Positions 9,012-10,017 of a stretch of 10,017 nucleotides of DNA are shown in pieces; the first letter of the stretch is position 1, and the number at the start of each line of letters is the position of its first letter. The translations under genes were made by a program, and so were the position numbers. This DNA is from Monoplex corrugatus (Eukaryota; Mollusca; Gastropoda; Littorinimorpha; Ranellidae), in contig JAPXFY010007859.1 of assembly GCA_030674185.1 (NCBI GenBank), positions 1 to 10,017 on the forward strand. The letters are read 5' to 3'. The notes below the pieces were generated by a model that had not been told where the DNA came from, made no database searches, and saw only the letters and a list, made by a program, of their open reading frames with translations.

Positions 9012-9049
9012 CCTCACCCCTCACCCCTCACCCCTCCCCCCTCACCCCC
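9012..9049. repeat. (CCCCTCA)n heptamer tract
   Basis: Roughly five C-rich units, mostly seven bases long with one irregular C6 copy. On the minus strand this is at least four GGGG runs separated by TGA or A, which fits the standard G-quadruplex pattern. Confidence 0.85.
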
Positions 9050-9101
9050 ACTCTTCCCTCTCTTTTCCTTTCCCAATTTAAGATTCTTGCCAAATTTTGC
9101 A
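9050..9101. other. Pyrimidine-rich spacer before the GATA array
   Basis: CTCTTCCCTCTCTTTTCCTTTCCC leads into a short unique A/T-rich segment. No gene is seen. Confidence 0.5.
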
Positions 9102-9181
9102 TGTATAATAGATAATAGATAGATAGATAGATAGATAACAGATAAAGAATAGATAGATAGATTTAAAAGAAAGAGAGAGAG

Positions 9182-9219
<38 letters not shown>

Positions 9220-9713
9220 CAACAGATATATAGATAGATAGATAGAGAATAGACAGATAGATACATAGATAATACATAATAGATAATAATAGATAGAAGA
9301 TAGATACATAATAGATAGATAGACAACAGACAGATAGATAATAGATAATAGATAAAATAATACTAGATAGATACAAGATAGATAGGGAGACAGATAGATA
9401 GACAACAGACAGATAGATAGATTTGATAACAGATAATACATAGATACTAATAGATACATAGATAGATAGGGAGACAGATAGATAGACAGACAGACAACAG
9501 ATATAGATAGAAATTAATACGCAGATAGTTTCATAATACATAAAGATACATAATAGATAGGTAGACAGATAGATAGACAGACAGACAGACAGATAGACAG
9601 ACAGATAGAAGACAACAGACAGACAGACGATAGATAGATAGATAGATAGACAGACAATAATAGACAGACAGACAGACAGACAACAGATAGATAGATAATA
9701 ACAGATAATAAGA
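9102..9713. repeat. GATA/GACA tetranucleotide array
   Basis: About 610 bases of imperfect (GATA)n mixed with (GACA)n, ATAATA spacers, a short GAGAGAGA patch (9172-9184) and ACAACAG junctions. Pure GATA runs occur at about 9116-9137 and 9184-9208. GACA-rich runs lie at about 9573-9607, 9618-9628 and 9661-9682. The combination resembles the GATA/GACA (Bkm-type) simple repeats known from many animals. Minus-strand open frames (9014-9541, 9078-9326, 9163-9459, 9514-9771, 9531-9764) read as YLSI and LSVC repeats and are not proteins. Longer exact duplications inside the array show local higher-order structure. Confidence 0.95.
9377..9488 (+). repeat. Duplicated compound module in the GATA/GACA array
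   Basis: The 28-base string at 9377-9404, with the distinctive core TAGGGAGACAGA, recurs exactly at 9461-9488, an offset of 84 bases. A second, overlapping string of 27 bases containing GACAACAGACAG occurs at 9314-9340 and again at 9393-9419, an offset of 79 bases. These matches include rare non-GATA bases, so they are best explained by duplication of roughly 80-base segments and not by slippage of four-base units alone. Confidence 0.75.
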
Positions 9714-9939
9714 AAATCTCCCTTTTTCTCCTACTTCTGCTGCTATTGAAAAGATGAAAGGCAAGGTTCATTCATCACCCTGAGTTCCAAGGAGTGAGGC
9801 GGTAGAGACCTCAACTTTCCTCAAGCCAACCACATTATCACGGCTGCGATGCCCATCTCCTCTCCCTTGTCGCTTTGCTTTCCCCACCCTAACAGGAAAG
9901 GGGTACCTATTCACAGCGGGTGGACTGGCCACATGCCTG
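9714..9939. other. Unique patch, possibly a dispersed repeat (SINE-like) fragment
   Basis: Balanced-composition sequence with no tandem structure and no usable open frame. The segment at 9901-9928 (GGGTACCTATTCACAGCGGG, then TGGACTGG) looks to me like a conserved block seen in interspersed repeats of marine invertebrates. That is memory-based pattern recognition and is unverified. It is followed at once by a T run, as expected for some element tails or for an element in the opposite orientation. No A/B box pair was found, and a plain intergenic sequence is equally possible. Confidence 0.3.
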
Positions 9940-10017
9940 TTTTTTTTTTTATTGTTTTATTTTTTTTGGTTTGGGGGGTTTTTGTTATTCGTTGTTGTTT
10001 TGTTATTGTTTTTTTTT
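9940..10017. repeat. T-rich low-complexity end
   Basis: Starts with an eleven-T run and continues as TTGTT, TTTATT and TTGGTTTGGGGGG variants to the window edge, where it is cut off. Confidence 0.85.

Noticed and set aside
9014..9541. 175-codon minus-strand frame rich in YLSI, looking like a membrane protein
   Set aside because: It is a direct translation of the GATA/GACA repeat. Hydrophobic periodicity follows from the tetranucleotide.

Overview
This window looks like non-coding DNA from a large, repeat-rich animal genome. I see no convincing protein-coding gene, rRNA, functional tRNA or CRISPR array. The evidence for a eukaryote is a long 18-bp minisatellite, an (AACAC)n pentamer array, extended TG, CT, CTGT, CAAG and GATA/GACA microsatellites, a run of 21 C, and a patch with Pol III A- and B-box-like motifs that may be a decayed tRNA-derived SINE. 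A marine invertebrate, perhaps a mollusc, would fit this mixture. That is a weak guess from repeat style and not an identification.

Layout. Positions 1-3460 are a degenerate A/C-only array in which G is almost absent from the + strand; its recurring phrase is ACACTCCTACAATACAAT. Positions 3461-5370 form an island of mixed-composition, non-tandem DNA that interrupts the array and holds no recognisable gene. The array resumes at 5371. It is first T-poor and C/A-rich (5371-6130), then degenerate (6131-6780), then well conserved and readable as consecutive 18-mers (6781-7443), and it frays by about 7562. An (AACAC)n pentamer array follows directly (7563-7759).

From 7760 to 8190 there is short unique sequence with a C21-(CA)n tract and a (CAAG)n tract. 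Positions 8191-8839 are a patchwork of simple repeats in the order TG, GC, TG, GA, TG, CT, CTGT, CT, GTG/GGT. Positions 8841-9010 are unique and carry the possible SINE promoter. A CCCCTCA heptamer tract (9012-9049) and a 0.6-kb GATA/GACA array (9102-9713) follow. The last part is a unique patch (9714-9939) and a T-rich end (9940-10017).

The long open frames here, mostly on the minus strand, are by-products of repeats. The 18-bp unit is six codons long, so frames without a stop stay open through many copies and give hexapeptide repeats such as YCRSVL or CIVGVY. The most useful observations are the array's organisation (conserved part, degenerate part, T-poor part, inserted island), the higher-order duplications inside the GATA/GACA array, and the two possible SINE fragments. 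Part of the degeneracy and homopolymer excess could be uncorrected long-read error, which cannot be settled from this sequence alone.
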